A stretch of 37,513 bases of DNA from Myxococcaceae bacterium (GTDB taxonomy: Bacteria > Myxococcota > Myxococcia > Myxococcales > Myxococcaceae). Positions within the stretch are counted from its first letter, which is position 1, and every line of letters begins with the position of its first letter. The stretch is taken from positions 1 to 37,513 of the forward strand of contig JAFGNZ010000133.1 in assembly GCA_016926755.1 (NCBI GenBank), in the 5' to 3' direction. Below the pieces are notes generated by a model. That model ran no database searches. It worked only from the letters and a program-made list of their open reading frames with translations, and was not told where the DNA came from. The position numbers and the translations under genes were made by a program. This document shows, piece by piece, positions 19,446 through 29,162 of the stretch.

Positions 19446-21374
19446 GTGACCCTGCTCCGCGCCGCCAACGTCCAGCTCACCTTCGGCAGTCGTACCGTCT
19501 TCCAGGGGCTCACCCTCACCCTCGAAGAAGGTGAGCGCGTGGGCCTGGTCGGGGTGAATGGCTCGGGCAAGTCCTCGCTGATGAAGATCCTGGCGGGGGT
19601 GGCGCGCTCGGACGCGGGGGAGCTGCAGCTGCGGCGCGGGGCCCGCGTCACCTACCTGCCCCAGGAGCCCGAGTTCCCCGAGGACGCCACGGTGGCCTCG
19701 GAGCTGTCCGTCTCGCAGGGGCCGCTGAAGGAGGCGCTCGCGGCGCACGCGGAGCTGAGCCGCAAGCTGGAGTCCACGCCCGCGGAGGCGCAGGGCAGGC
19801 TGCTGGAGCAGCTCTCCGCGCTGGCGGACCGCATCGAGCACCTGGGCGGCTGGGACACGGAGCACCACGCCAGGATGCTGCTGGATCGGCTGGGCGTGAA
19901 GGACTGGGAGCGGCCGGTGGCGCAGCTGTCCGGCGGCCTGCGCAAGCGCGTGGCGATCGCCCGGGCGCTGCTCACGCGGCCGGACCTGCTGATGCTGGAC
20001 GAGCCCACCAACCACCTGGACGCGGACACGGTGGACTGGCTCGAGGAGGAGCTGGACAAGCTCCCCGGCGCGCTGCTGCTGGTGACGCACGATCGCTACT
20101 TCCTGGACGGGCTGGTGGATCGGATCGTCGAGATCCAGCCTGGCGAGGGCGTCGTCTCGTACCCGGGTAACTACGAGGCGTACGTGGAGCAGAAGCTGGT
20201 GGCGCAGGAGAACGCGGCCCTCGCCCAGCACAAGCGCGAGCGGTGGATCGCCCAGGAGGTGGCGTGGCTGCGGCGCGGGCCCGAGGCGCGGCGCACCAAG
20301 AGCAAGGCGCGCATTGACCGGGCGCGCAAGCTGATGGCGGAGCGGGGCTTCGAGCGGCCCAAGGTGGCGGCGCTCCAGGTGATGGCGGCCCCGCGGCTGG
20401 GGCACACCGTGATCGAGGCGGAGGGGATCCAGAAGTCCTTCGGCGAGCGGACCGTGCTGAAGGGCGTGGACTTCCGGCTGCAGCGCGGCGAGCGCGTGGG
20501 GCTGGTGGGGCCCAACGGCGTGGGCAAGACGACGTTCCTGCGCGTGCTGCTGGGCGAGCTGCCGCCGGACGGCGGGAAGCTCGTCATCGGCAAGAACACG
20601 AAGGTGGCGTACTACGATCAGACCCGGGCCTCGCTGGATCCGGAGCAGACGGTGTACGAGGCCGCCTCGAAGGGCGAGGACTGGGTGGAGATGGGGGACA
20701 AGAAGATCGCCCTCCGGGACTACCTGGACGACCTGCTGTTCCCGGTGCCGATGCAGCGCCAGAAGGTGGCGGCGCTGTCGGGCGGTGAGCGCAACCGGCT
20801 GCTGCTGGCGCGGCTCTTCCTGGAAGGCGCCAACGTGCTGGTGCTGGACGAGCCCACGAACGATCTGGACATCGTCACCCTGAACATCCTGGAGGGGCTG
20901 CTGCTGGGCTTCACCGGGAGCGTGCTGCTGGTGACGCACGATCGGTACTTCCTGGACAAGGTGGCCACCTCCATCCTGGCCTTCGAGGGGGAGGGGCGCG
21001 TCACGCGCTACGAGGGCAACTACGCCATGTACCGGCGCCTGAAGGCGCAGGCGGAGGCGGCCAAGGCGGCGGAGGCCCCCGTGGCCGCGCCGAAGAAGGA
21101 GGCCCCGGCCGCCCCCTCCGAGGCTCCGAAGGCGGCGAGGAAGCCCGGGAAGCTCTCGTACAAGGAGCAGCGGGAGCTGGAGGGGATGGAGGCGGCGATC
21201 GAGGCGGCCGAGGGGCGCAAGGCGGAGCTGGAGGCGAAGCTGGGGGATCCGTCCGTCTACAGCAGCGCCTCGAAGGTACCGGAGCTCCAGCGAGAGCTGG
21301 AGGCAGCGACGACCGAGGTGGATCGGCTGTACGCGCGCTGGCAGGAGCTCCAGAACCTCGTCAGCGGCACCTGA
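19446..21374 (+). CDS. ABC-F ATPase, Uup-like
   Basis: A 642-aa soluble ABC-F protein with two ATPase cassettes and no membrane domain. Cassette 1: Walker A GVNGSGKSS at 36-44 (K42), signature LSGG, Walker B MLDEPTNHLD. The interdomain linker (RTKSKARIDRARKLM) is the basic P-site tRNA interaction motif region. Cassette 2: GPNGVGKTT, LSGGERNRL, VLDEPTNDLD. A long C-terminal tail is Ala/Pro-rich, then coiled coil (from about 570), as in Uup, which binds DNA and ribosomes. ABC-F proteins act on stalled ribosomes. The start is GTG at 19446 with GAGG upstream. It ends 1 bp before the stop of the convergent permease gene. Confidence 0.93.
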   Translation: MTLLRAANVQLTFGSRTVFQGLTLTLEEGERVGLVGVNGSGKSSLMKILAGVARSDAGELQLRRGARVTYLPQEPEFPEDATVASELSVSQGPLKEALAAHAELSRKLESTPAEAQGRLLEQLSALADRIEHLGGWDTEHHARMLLDRLGVKDWERPVAQLSGGLRKRVAIARALLTRPDLLMLDEPTNHLDADTVDWLEEELDKLPGALLLVTHDRYFLDGLVDRIVEIQPGEGVVSYPGNYEAYVEQKLVAQENAALAQHKRERWIAQEVAWLRRGPEARRTKSKARIDRARKLMAERGFERPKVAALQVMAAPRLGHTVIEAEGIQKSFGERTVLKGVDFRLQRGERVGLVGPNGVGKTTFLRVLLGELPPDGGKLVIGKNTKVAYYDQTRASLDPEQTVYEAASKGEDWVEMGDKKIALRDYLDDLLFPVPMQRQKVAALSGGERNRLLLARLFLEGANVLVLDEPTNDLDIVTLNILEGLLLGFTGSVLLVTHDRYFLDKVATSILAFEGEGRVTRYEGNYAMYRRLKAQAEAAKAAEAPVAAPKKEAPAAPSEAPKAARKPGKLSYKEQRELEGMEAAIEAAEGRKAELEAKLGDPSVYSSASKVPELQRELEAATTEVDRLYARWQELQNLVSGT

Positions 21375-21375
21375 G

Positions 21376-23829
21376 CTACTCGGCCCGCAGCGCCACCAGG
21401 GGGTCCACGCGCGAGGCCCGGTACGCCGGCAGCCACGTGGCCACCAGGGCCACCGCCAGCAGTCCCCCCGGCGCCACCAGGAACACCATCGGATCCTTCG
21501 TGCTCACCTCGTACAGGAGGTGTGAGAGCAGCCGCGTGAGCCCGAAGGCGCCTGCCACGCCCAGCGTCACGCCCACCAGCACCGGAGCCATCCCCTGCCG
21601 CAGGACGAGCCACACCACCTGGCGAGGCGTCGCCCCCAGCGCCAGCCGCACCCCGAGCTCCTGGGTCCGCTGGTTCACCAGATAGGACAGCACGCCATAA
21701 ATGCCCACCGCGGCCAGCACCAGCGCCAGGCCCGCCATCAGCCCCAGCAGCAGCGTGCTGAAGCGCTGCGGGCCGAGCGCGCGTGAGACGATCTCCTCCA
21801 TGCTCACCACGTCCGTCACCGGCTGCTGCGCGTCCACCGCATGGATCTCTCGCAGCACGGCCGTGGCGAGCAGCTCGTCAGCCTCCGCTGCGCGGACGAC
21901 GAGGCTCTGCGACACCAGCCGCACGGCCATCGTCAGGTATGGCGCGGGCATCTGCCCCAGCGGGATGTAGACGATGGCAGGCGGCTCCTCCTCCAGCCCC
22001 CCCTCGAGGACATCACGCACCACGCCGATGATCTCCCGAGGCGCCGGATCGCCGTACGGCGCAATCTCGCGCCCGAGGAGGATTCGCGCCCCGATCGGAT
22101 CCTGCCCAGGCCAGTAGCGGCGCGCAGCCGCCTCATTGATGACCGCCACAGGCGCGCTGCCCTGCTTGTCCAGGTCGTCCACGAGCCGCCCCCGCACCAG
22201 CTCGATCTTCAGGGCGGGGAAATAGCCGCCCGTCACGGGCCGGTAGAGCACCTCCCCCACCCGCTCGCTGATGACCTCCCCGCGCTCGTACTGCTGGATG
22301 ACGATGTCCTGCCTGGCGCCAGTCTCGAAGGGCAGCGACAACGCGAACCCCACCGCCTCCGCACCGGGGAGGGCCCGCCCCCGCTCCAACACTCGCTGGA
22401 CGAAGGCCCCGTACGCCTCGGGGTTGCCATAGCGCTTCTCGGGGAGGGAGAGCTTCATCGTCAGCACACCCTCCGGATCTATCCCCGGAGAGACGCCGCG
22501 CAGCAGGACGAAGCTCTTCACCAGCAGCGCGGCGCTGATGAGCAGGATGACCGCGAGCGCCACCTCGCTCACCACCAACAACCGTCGGGTGCGGCTCCCT
22601 GCCGGCCCGGAGGTGGCACGCGAGGAAGTCACCTGCTGAAAGCCACGCGGATCCAGCTGGGTGGCATGCCATGCCGGCAGCAGCCCGAAGAGCAGGCCCG
22701 TGAGGACGGACACGCTCAGGGTGAACACCAACACGGAGCCATCGATGTGGACCTCTTCCAGCCGGGGAACCTCCCTCGGCACCAGCGCGAGCAGCATGGG
22801 CAACATCCAGCCCGCCAGCACCAGCCCCAGCACACCTCCCATCCCGGAGAGGAGGACGCTCTCGGTGAGCAGCTGGCGGGCGATGCGGCCGGGGCTCGCC
22901 CCCAGCGCCGTCCGCATGGCCAGCTCACGGCCTCGCGCCGCGGCTCGCGCGAGCTGCAGGTTGGCCAGGTTCACGCAGGCGATCAGGAGCACCGCCACCA
23001 CCGCGCCCAGCAACATCAACAGCGCGGGCCGCACCTTCTGTACCCCCTGGGACTGAAGCTCGCTGGCATCCCACCAGTGCCCGGCAGGGACCGCGGCCGG
23101 GCGGCTCGCACGAAGCTGCTCTCCCTGCGCCTTCACCAGAGAGGCCACCTGCCCCGGCTCCGCCTCCGGCTTCAACCGGCCCACCACCGAGAGGAAGTAC
23201 GCATTCTCCGTGCTCGCCAGATCAAGCTGGAGCGGTATCCAGAGCTGCGCATGCTCCGGGTACTGGAACCCGGGTGGCGCGACGCCGACGATGGTATAGG
23301 CCTCACCGTTGAGGGTGAGGGACTTGCCCAGGACCTGCGGGCTCCCCCCAAAGCGGCGCTGCCACAGGCCATGGCCCAGCACCACCACCCGCGGCCCGCC
23401 TGGCACATCCTCCTGGGGCATGAAGCCGCGGCCGAGTGCAGGCGAGGTGCCCAGCACCTCGAAGAATGACTGCGTCACCCGCCCCCCCAATACGCGCTCG
23501 GGAAGGCCGGCTCCGCTCAGGTTGAAGCCGCTGTTCATCGTCGGCCAGGCCGCCAGCTGGGAGAACGGTTGGGCCTGCCCGGACAGAAAGACCAACTGGG
23601 GGACGGAGAAGGGGCCAGCCCCCCCGGCCGGGTCGCGGCGCACCATGTAGAAGAGGCGCTCGGGCTCCGGAAAGGGCAGCGAGCGCAGCAGCACCCCGTT
23701 CACCACGCTGAAGAGGGCCGTATTCACCCCGATGGCCAGGGCCAGCGTGAAGATGGCCACGACAGTGAACCCTGGGCTCTTGCGGAGGATGCGGACGGCG
23801 AAGCGGAGATCGTCGCGCAGCTCGGCCAT
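21376..23829 (-). CDS. MacB/FtsX-like orphan permease (ADOP family), copy 1
   Basis: An 817-aa membrane protein. N-terminal [17 protein letters not shown] then a first transmembrane helix and the MacB periplasmic core domain (about 50-250), a first FtsX-type permease unit (about 275-390: [32 protein letters not shown]), a second periplasmic domain, and a second FtsX unit near the C-terminus ([26 protein letters not shown]). No ATPase domain is fused and no MacB-type ATPase is adjacent, which matches acidobacterial/myxobacterial 'duplicated orphan permeases'. Efflux or lipoprotein-related transport is plausible but unproven. It starts 75 bp after the stop of its collinear twin, probably in one operon, and its stop lies 1 bp from that of the convergent ABC-F gene. 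Confidence 0.93.
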   Translation of the reverse strand: MAELRDDLRFAVRILRKSPGFTVVAIFTLALAIGVNTALFSVVNGVLLRSLPFPEPERLFYMVRRDPAGGAGPFSVPQLVFLSGQAQPFSQLAAWPTMNSGFNLSGAGLPERVLGGRVTQSFFEVLGTSPALGRGFMPQEDVPGGPRVVVLGHGLWQRRFGGSPQVLGKSLTLNGEAYTIVGVAPPGFQYPEHAQLWIPLQLDLASTENAYFLSVVGRLKPEAEPGQVASLVKAQGEQLRASRPAAVPAGHWWDASELQSQGVQKVRPALLMLLGAVVAVLLIACVNLANLQLARAAARGRELAMRTALGASPGRIARQLLTESVLLSGMGGVLGLVLAGWMLPMLLALVPREVPRLEEVHIDGSVLVFTLSVSVLTGLLFGLLPAWHATQLDPRGFQQVTSSRATSGPAGSRTRRLLVVSEVALAVILLISAALLVKSFVLLRGVSPGIDPEGVLTMKLSLPEKRYGNPEAYGAFVQRVLERGRALPGAEAVGFALSLPFETGARQDIVIQQYERGEVISERVGEVLYRPVTGGYFPALKIELVRGRLVDDLDKQGSAPVAVINEAAARRYWPGQDPIGARILLGREIAPYGDPAPREIIGVVRDVLEGGLEEEPPAIVYIPLGQMPAPYLTMAVRLVSQSLVVRAAEADELLATAVLREIHAVDAQQPVTDVVSMEEIVSRALGPQRFSTLLLGLMAGLALVLAAVGIYGVLSYLVNQRTQELGVRLALGATPRQVVWLVLRQGMAPVLVGVTLGVAGAFGLTRLLSHLLYEVSTKDPMVFLVAPGGLLAVALVATWLPAYRASRVDPLVALRAE

Positions 23830-23861
23830 GCCCGGACGATCGCACGTCCCGGGAGGAAAGG

Positions 23862-23888
23862 CACTCCCCGGGAGCGTGAACCGGGGTG
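23862..23888. other. Inverted repeat between the two permease genes
   Basis: CACTCCCCGG (23862-23871) pairs with CCGGGGTG (23881-23888), allowing one bulge or mismatch. It sits in the 75-bp spacer between tandem permease genes on the minus strand. It could attenuate transcription or protect mRNA ends; no T-run follows, and it may have no function. Confidence 0.3.
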
Positions 23889-23904
23889 TCAGCCTCCCCG
23901 GCGG

Positions 23905-26358
23905 CTAGTCCGCCCGCAGTGCGACCATCGGATCCACGCGCGAGGCCCGGCGCGCCGGCAGCCACGTGGACACCAGGGCCACGCCCACCAGCACCACCGG
24001 CGCCGCGACGAAGGCCACCGGATCCAACGCGCTCACGGCATACAACAGACGCTCCAGCAGCCGCGTGAGCCCGAAGGCCCCCACCACCCCCAGCGCCACT
24101 CCCACGCCGACGGTGGACAGCCCCTGCCCCAGCACGAGCCGCACCACCTCGCCGCGCGTGGCCCCCAGCGCCAGGCGCACGCCGATCTCCCGCGTCCGCT
24201 GGTTCACCAGGTAGGACAGCACGCCGTAGATGCCCACCGCGGCCAGCACCAGCGCCAGGCCCGCCATCAGCCCCAGCAGCAGCGTGTTGAAGCGCTCGGA
24301 GCCCAGCGAGCGCGCGACGACCTCCTCCATGCTCACCACGTCCGTCACCGGCTGCAGCGAGTCCACCGCCCAGATCTCCCGCTGCACCGCCGCCGCCAGG
24401 GGCGCGGTGTCCCCCTTGGCGCGCACCAGCAGGCCCTGCGGCAGCAGGCGCACCAGCATCGTCGAGAGCCCCGGAGCCATCTGCCCCACCGGGAGGTAGA
24501 GGATGGCGGGGGGCTCCCGCTGCAGGCCCACCTCGCGCACGTCGCGCACCACGCCGATGATCTCCCGAGGCTCGGCATCCGCGAGCTGCGGCACCGAGTG
24601 GCCGACGCGGATGCGCTGGCCAATGGGATCCTGCCCGGGCCAGTACTTGCGCGCCGTGGCCTCGTTGATGATCGCCACGGGCGTGCTCCCGTGCCGATCC
24701 GTGTCGGTGAGCAGCCGCCCGCGCACCAGCCCGATCTTCAGCGCCTCGAAATAGCCGGGCATCACCGGCCGATAGTGCGCGAGCCCCGTCCCCTCTTCGC
24801 TGTCGGGCCCCTGGCTGCGGCCCTCGATGGCGAAGTCCATGTCGGCGCCAGCCCCGAAGGGGAGCGAGGGCGCGAAGCTCGCCCCCTCCACGCCAGGCAG
24901 CGCCCTCACCCGCTCCAGCACGCTCCGGCCGAAGGACTCGAGGGCCTCCGGAGCGCCGTAGCGCGCCTCGGGCAGGGAGAGCTTCATCGTCAGCACGTCC
25001 TTCGGCTCGAAGCCGGTGGCCGTGCCGCTGAGGCTCGCGAAGCTCTTCACCAACAGCGCGGCGCCCACGAGCAGGATGACGGCGAGCGCCACCTCGCTCA
25101 CCACCAGCAGCCGCCGCGTCCGGTTCCCCGCCGGCCCGGAGGTGGCACGCGCCGCGCTCACCTTGAGCGAGCCCTGCAGATCCGCCCGCGCGGACTGCCA
25201 CGCGGGCAGCAACCCGAAGAGCAGGCCGGTGAGCACCGACACGCCCAGGGTGAAGGCCAGCACGCTGCCGTCGATGTGCACCTCGTCCGGCAGGGGCAGC
25301 CCCTCCGGCGCGAACGCCAGCAGCGAGGGGATGGCCCACGAGGCCAGCAGCAGCCCCAGGGCGCCGCCGAGGCCGGAGAGGAGGACGCTCTCGGTGAGGA
25401 GCTGGCGGATGATGCGGCCGGGGCTCGCCCCCAGCGCGGTGCGCACGGCCAGCTCCCGCTCCCGGCTGGCGGCCCGCGCGAGCTGCAGGTTGGCCAGGTT
25501 CACGCAGGCAATCAGCAGCACCAGCCCCACCGCGCCCAAGAGCACCAGCAGCGCCGGCTTCACCTGCCGGGTCTCCAGGAACTGGAGCTGCCCTGCCCCC
25601 ATCCACTGCTCCGCGCGCACCGCGCCCGAGCGGCTCGCGCGCAGCTGCTCGCCCTGCACCTTCAGCACGGAGTCCACCTGCGAGGGATCCACCCCGCGCC
25701 TCAGCCGGCCGATGACCACCAGGTAGCTCGCATCCTCCGTGCTGGCCGGATCGAGCTGCGCGGGAGTCCAGAGCTGGGCGCGCTCGGGGTGCTGGAAGCC
25801 GGGCGGCGCGACGCCGACGATGGTGTAGGGCTCGCCGTTGAGGGTGAGGGAGCGGCCGATGATGTCCGCGCTCCCCCCGAGGCGGCGCTGCCACAGGCCA
25901 TGGCTCAGCACCGCCACCCGTGCCCCGCCTGGCACGTCCTCCTCCGGCAGGAAGCCCCGGCCCAGCGCGGGCTGGATGCCCAGCACCTCGAAGAACGGCT
26001 GCGTCACCCGCGCCCCCAGCACGCGCTCGGGCAGGCCGTCCCCGCTCAGGTTGAAGCCGCTGTTGAGCGCCGGGTAGGCCGTCATGCCCGAGAACGGCTG
26101 CTCCTGCCCGGCCAGGAAGGTGTACGCGGGGACGGAGAGCGAGGGGATGATCCCGTCCACATTGCGGCGCACCACCTGGAAGAGCCGATCGGGCTCCGGG
26201 AAGGGCAGCGGCCGCAGCAGCACCCCGTTCACCACGCTGAAGATGGCCGTGTTGGCCCCGATGGCCAGCGCCAGCGTGAGGATGGCCACGGCGGTAAACC
26301 CCGGGCTCTTGCGAAGAACGCGGGCGGCAAATCGGAGGTCTTCAAGCAGTGCGGCCAT
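23905..26358 (-). CDS. MacB/FtsX-like orphan permease (ADOP family), copy 2
   Basis: Also 817 aa, collinear with the downstream copy and highly similar by eye along its whole length, including the N-terminal LRKSPGFT, the shared [14 protein letters not shown] of the first FtsX unit and [11 protein letters not shown] of the last. The two differ mainly in the periplasmic domains (for example residues about 220-270) and near 290-300. The ATG at 26356-26358 is preceded by a GGGGAG. It is the upstream gene of the pair. The duplication likely arose in tandem, and the divergence in the periplasmic parts suggests different partners or substrates. As with the other copy, no dedicated ATPase is beside it; the ABC-F gene upstream is divergent and is not expected to serve as one. 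Confidence 0.93.
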   Translation of the reverse strand: MAALLEDLRFAARVLRKSPGFTAVAILTLALAIGANTAIFSVVNGVLLRPLPFPEPDRLFQVVRRNVDGIIPSLSVPAYTFLAGQEQPFSGMTAYPALNSGFNLSGDGLPERVLGARVTQPFFEVLGIQPALGRGFLPEEDVPGGARVAVLSHGLWQRRLGGSADIIGRSLTLNGEPYTIVGVAPPGFQHPERAQLWTPAQLDPASTEDASYLVVIGRLRRGVDPSQVDSVLKVQGEQLRASRSGAVRAEQWMGAGQLQFLETRQVKPALLVLLGAVGLVLLIACVNLANLQLARAASRERELAVRTALGASPGRIIRQLLTESVLLSGLGGALGLLLASWAIPSLLAFAPEGLPLPDEVHIDGSVLAFTLGVSVLTGLLFGLLPAWQSARADLQGSLKVSAARATSGPAGNRTRRLLVVSEVALAVILLVGAALLVKSFASLSGTATGFEPKDVLTMKLSLPEARYGAPEALESFGRSVLERVRALPGVEGASFAPSLPFGAGADMDFAIEGRSQGPDSEEGTGLAHYRPVMPGYFEALKIGLVRGRLLTDTDRHGSTPVAIINEATARKYWPGQDPIGQRIRVGHSVPQLADAEPREIIGVVRDVREVGLQREPPAILYLPVGQMAPGLSTMLVRLLPQGLLVRAKGDTAPLAAAVQREIWAVDSLQPVTDVVSMEEVVARSLGSERFNTLLLGLMAGLALVLAAVGIYGVLSYLVNQRTREIGVRLALGATRGEVVRLVLGQGLSTVGVGVALGVVGAFGLTRLLERLLYAVSALDPVAFVAAPVVLVGVALVSTWLPARRASRVDPMVALRAD

Positions 26359-26479
26359 GGGCTCCCCTGTCCGGTAGGCTTCCTACGCACCACGGAAAAA
26401 CCGATTGCAGAGGCCTGCCCTCGGCGGCCCGGCCGCTGGGGGAAGCCTGGGGCCACACCGCGCGTTGCAGGCCAGCCCC

Positions 26480-26507
26480 TTCACAGGCCCCGCGTCTGTG
26501 CTAGGTA
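26480..26507 (+). promoter_or_regulatory. Possible sigma-70 promoter for the ABC-F gene
   Basis: TTCACA at 26480-26485, a 16-bp spacer, and TAGGTA at 26502-26507 with a TG one base upstream (extended -10). Transcription would begin about 22 bp before the ATG at 26537. Match is good at -35 and poor at -10. Confidence 0.3.
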
Positions 26508-26536
26508 GGCCGCCCCCTTACCTCTCCAGAATCCCC

Positions 26537-28159
26537 ATGATCCGGCTCGACAACATCGGCAAGCAGCACGGCCAGCAGATCCTCTTCATCGAAGCCTCCG
26601 CCCAGCTCAACCGGGGGGAGAAGATCGGCCTGGTCGGCCCCAACGGCGCGGGCAAGTCCACCCTCTTCCGCATGATCATACAGCAGGAGCACCCGGATGA
26701 GGGCCAGGTCTCGGTCGACCGCGGGGTGAGCATCGGCTACTTCGACCAGGATGTGGGCGAGATGGCCGGGATGACGGCCGTGGCCGCCACCATGGAGGGC
26801 GCCGGCCCGGTCGCCCAGGTCGCCGCCGAGCTCAAGGAGCTGGAGGCCGCCATGGCCGACCCCGAGCGCATGGATGAGCTGGACAAGCTCATCGAGCGCT
26901 TCGGCGTGGTGCAGGGCCGCTATGAAGAGCTGGGCGGCTACGCGCTCGAGGGGCGCGCGCGGGAGATCCTCGCGGGCCTGGGCTTCACCCAGGAGATGAT
27001 GGACGGGGATGTGGGCGCGCTGAGCGGCGGGTGGAAGATGCGCGTGGCGCTGGCCCGCATCCTCCTGATGCGGCCGGACGCCATGCTGCTGGACGAGCCG
27101 AGCAACCACCTGGACATCGAGTCGATCATCTGGCTGGAGAACTTCCTCAAGGGCTACGAGGGCGCCCTGCTGATGACGAGCCACGACCGCGCGTTCATGA
27201 ACCGCGTGGTGACGAAGATCATCGAGATCGACGGCGGCAACCTGACGACGTACTCGGGCGACTACGAGTTCTACGAGCGGCAGCGCGCCCAGAACGAGCG
27301 CCAGCAGCAGGCGCAGTTCGAGCGCCAGCAGGCCATGCTGGCCAAGGAGCTGAAGTTCATCGAGCGCTTCAAGGCGCGCGCCTCGCACGCCGCCCAGGTG
27401 CAGAGCCGGGTGAAGAAGCTGGAGAAGATCGAGAAGGTGGAGCCGCCCAAGCGCCGGCAGACGCTCGTCTTCGAGTTCCAGCCCCCCCCGCGCTCGGGCG
27501 ACGACGTGGCGAAGCTGGAGCAGGTGGTGAAGGGCTACGGCCAGCGCCGCATCTACGACGGGCTGGACTTCCTGGTGCGCCGGGGCGAGCGCTGGTGCGT
27601 GATGGGGGTGAACGGCGCCGGCAAGTCCACGCTGCTCAAGCTCATCGCCGGCGAGGCCCAGCCGGATGACGGGGCGGTGACGGTGGGCTCCAGCGTGAAG
27701 ATGGGCTACTTCGCCCAGCACGCCATGGAGGTGCTGGCGCCGGAGGTGACGGTGTACGAGTCCCTGGTGAACCGCTTCCCGCGCGCCTCCCAGGGCTCGC
27801 TGCGCGCGCTGGCCGGGTGCTTCGGCTTCTCGGGGGAAGAGATCGACAAGAAGTGCCGGGTGCTCTCCGGCGGCGAGAAGGCGCGGCTGGTGCTGGCGCA
27901 GATGCTCTACGATCCGCCCAACTTCCTGGTGCTGGACGAGCCCACCAACCACCTGGACATGGCCACCAAGCAGATGCTCATCACGGCGCTGGCCAACTAC
28001 GAGGGCACCATGCTCTTCGTCAGCCACGACCGGCACTTCCTGGCGGCCCTCTCCAACCGGGTGCTGGAGCTGACGCCCGAGGGCGTGCACCAGTACGGCG
28101 GCGGCTACACGGAGTACGTGGCGCGCACGGGCCAGGAGGCCCCGGGCCTGCGCCACTGA
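26537..28159 (+). CDS. ABC-F ATPase, second copy (distinct subfamily)
   Basis: A 540-aa soluble protein with two ATPase cassettes: Walker A GPNGAGKST at 34-42 (K40), LSGGWKMR, MLLDEPSNHLDIE; then GVNGAGKST, LSGGEKAR, LVLDEPTNHLDMA. A long Gln/Arg-rich interdomain linker (about 245-320) holds charged helices (RQRAQNERQQQAQFERQQ) that would reach the ribosomal tRNA site. It lacks the extended C-terminal coiled coil of the Uup-like protein at 19446, so the two belong to different ABC-F subfamilies. ABC-F members rescue stalled ribosomes or confer antibiotic protection; no proof here that it does the latter. The ATG at 26537 lacks a strong ribosome site. It diverges from the permease pair. Confidence 0.93.
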   Translation: MIRLDNIGKQHGQQILFIEASAQLNRGEKIGLVGPNGAGKSTLFRMIIQQEHPDEGQVSVDRGVSIGYFDQDVGEMAGMTAVAATMEGAGPVAQVAAELKELEAAMADPERMDELDKLIERFGVVQGRYEELGGYALEGRAREILAGLGFTQEMMDGDVGALSGGWKMRVALARILLMRPDAMLLDEPSNHLDIESIIWLENFLKGYEGALLMTSHDRAFMNRVVTKIIEIDGGNLTTYSGDYEFYERQRAQNERQQQAQFERQQAMLAKELKFIERFKARASHAAQVQSRVKKLEKIEKVEPPKRRQTLVFEFQPPPRSGDDVAKLEQVVKGYGQRRIYDGLDFLVRRGERWCVMGVNGAGKSTLLKLIAGEAQPDDGAVTVGSSVKMGYFAQHAMEVLAPEVTVYESLVNRFPRASQGSLRALAGCFGFSGEEIDKKCRVLSGGEKARLVLAQMLYDPPNFLVLDEPTNHLDMATKQMLITALANYEGTMLFVSHDRHFLAALSNRVLELTPEGVHQYGGGYTEYVARTGQEAPGLRH

Positions 28160-28250
28160 CCGGAATTCCGGGGCCGCGTCTTTTCCGCGTGCGACGCGCT
28201 ACGTTGGCAATAGAGTGCGCGCGTCGCCTCGCAACGAAAGACACGCGCCG

Positions 28251-29156
28251 ATGTCCCGTCACACCCTGCTCTCCCTCTCTGTCTTCACGCTGTCGCTCCT
28301 CTCCACCCCCTCGCTCGCGCAGTCGCGCCTGCCGGCCTTCGATCTGGAGCGGCTCCAGTTCGATCCCGGCGCGCTCGGCTCGCTCGTCGTCGGCACGGGC
28401 CGCACGCTGGAGCAGGGCGTCTTCCGCGGCTCGGTCCAGATCCAGTACGCCCAGCAGCCCCTCACCTTCCAGGATCGGTGGGATCCCCAGACGGGCGAGG
28501 CGCTGGTGGAGGGCAAGTTCACCACCCACCTCACCGCGGCCTACGGCGTGCTGCCCTGGCTCGAGGTGGGGGCGCAGGTGCCGTTCATCCTCAACCAGAC
28601 GGGCACGCGCACGTTCGAGGCGCTGCCGCCCGCCAAGACCGGGCTGGGCACCCCATGGCTGGGGGTGCGCGCCGGCGTGCTGAGCATGAAGAACGGCGCG
28701 CCGCTGAACCTCGCGCTGGACGTGTCGGCCGGACTGCCCGTGGGCAGCGGCGAGGCGCTCGCGCGGGATGACTTCGCCGTGTACCCCCGCCTCCAAGTGG
28801 GCTTCCAGGCGGAGTGGTTCCAGCTGGGCCTCGAGGCCGGCACCTTGCTGCGCTCGGAGACGGACATCACCCCATACTCGAACCGGCCCAACGACGTGAT
28901 CGGCAACGAGCTGCGGCTGGGGGGCACGGTGACGTCCCTGGGCGGCAAGAAGACGCGCGGCGAGCTGAGCGTGCTGCTCGGGCTGCCCCTCTCGGGGGGC
29001 CGGATCAACACCGAGGTGCTCCTGGCCATCCGCCGCCACGTCCTGCCCTGGCTGGACCTCTACGTGCTCGGCGGCCCGGGGCTGGGAGTGGCCCTGGATA
29101 CCCCCGCCTTCCGCGTCATCGCCGGCGCCTCCTTCTCCAACGGCCTGATCGACTGA
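28251..29156 (+). CDS. Outer-membrane beta-barrel protein, hypothetical
   Basis: A 301-aa protein. The ATG at 28251 begins a signal peptide (LLSLSVFTLSLLSTPSLAQS, cleavage near residue 24). The rest is a run of alternating strands with aromatic girdle residues, periodic glycine and an ending in an apolar strand (ASFSNGLID), typical of myxobacterial outer-membrane barrels that in other proteins are fused to OmpA domains; none is fused here. No transport substrate can be inferred. The stop is 6 bp before the sigma factor start, so the two are very likely co-transcribed. Bases 28824-28893 occur almost identically again at 34367-34436. Confidence 0.8.
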   Translation: MSRHTLLSLSVFTLSLLSTPSLAQSRLPAFDLERLQFDPGALGSLVVGTGRTLEQGVFRGSVQIQYAQQPLTFQDRWDPQTGEALVEGKFTTHLTAAYGVLPWLEVGAQVPFILNQTGTRTFEALPPAKTGLGTPWLGVRAGVLSMKNGAPLNLALDVSAGLPVGSGEALARDDFAVYPRLQVGFQAEWFQLGLEAGTLLRSETDITPYSNRPNDVIGNELRLGGTVTSLGGKKTRGELSVLLGLPLSGGRINTEVLLAIRRHVLPWLDLYVLGGPGLGVALDTPAFRVIAGASFSNGLID

Positions 29157-29162
29157 GCCGCC

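Noticed and set aside
23303-26508. Long open frames on both strands (863 and 979 aa) over the permease pair
   Set aside because: They are low-complexity shadows of the two permease genes, without motifs or ribosome sites.
28160-28171. Perfect palindrome CCGGAATTCCGG after the second ABC-F gene
   Set aside because: Only 12 bp with no loop or T-run, so it is not a convincing terminator or operator.
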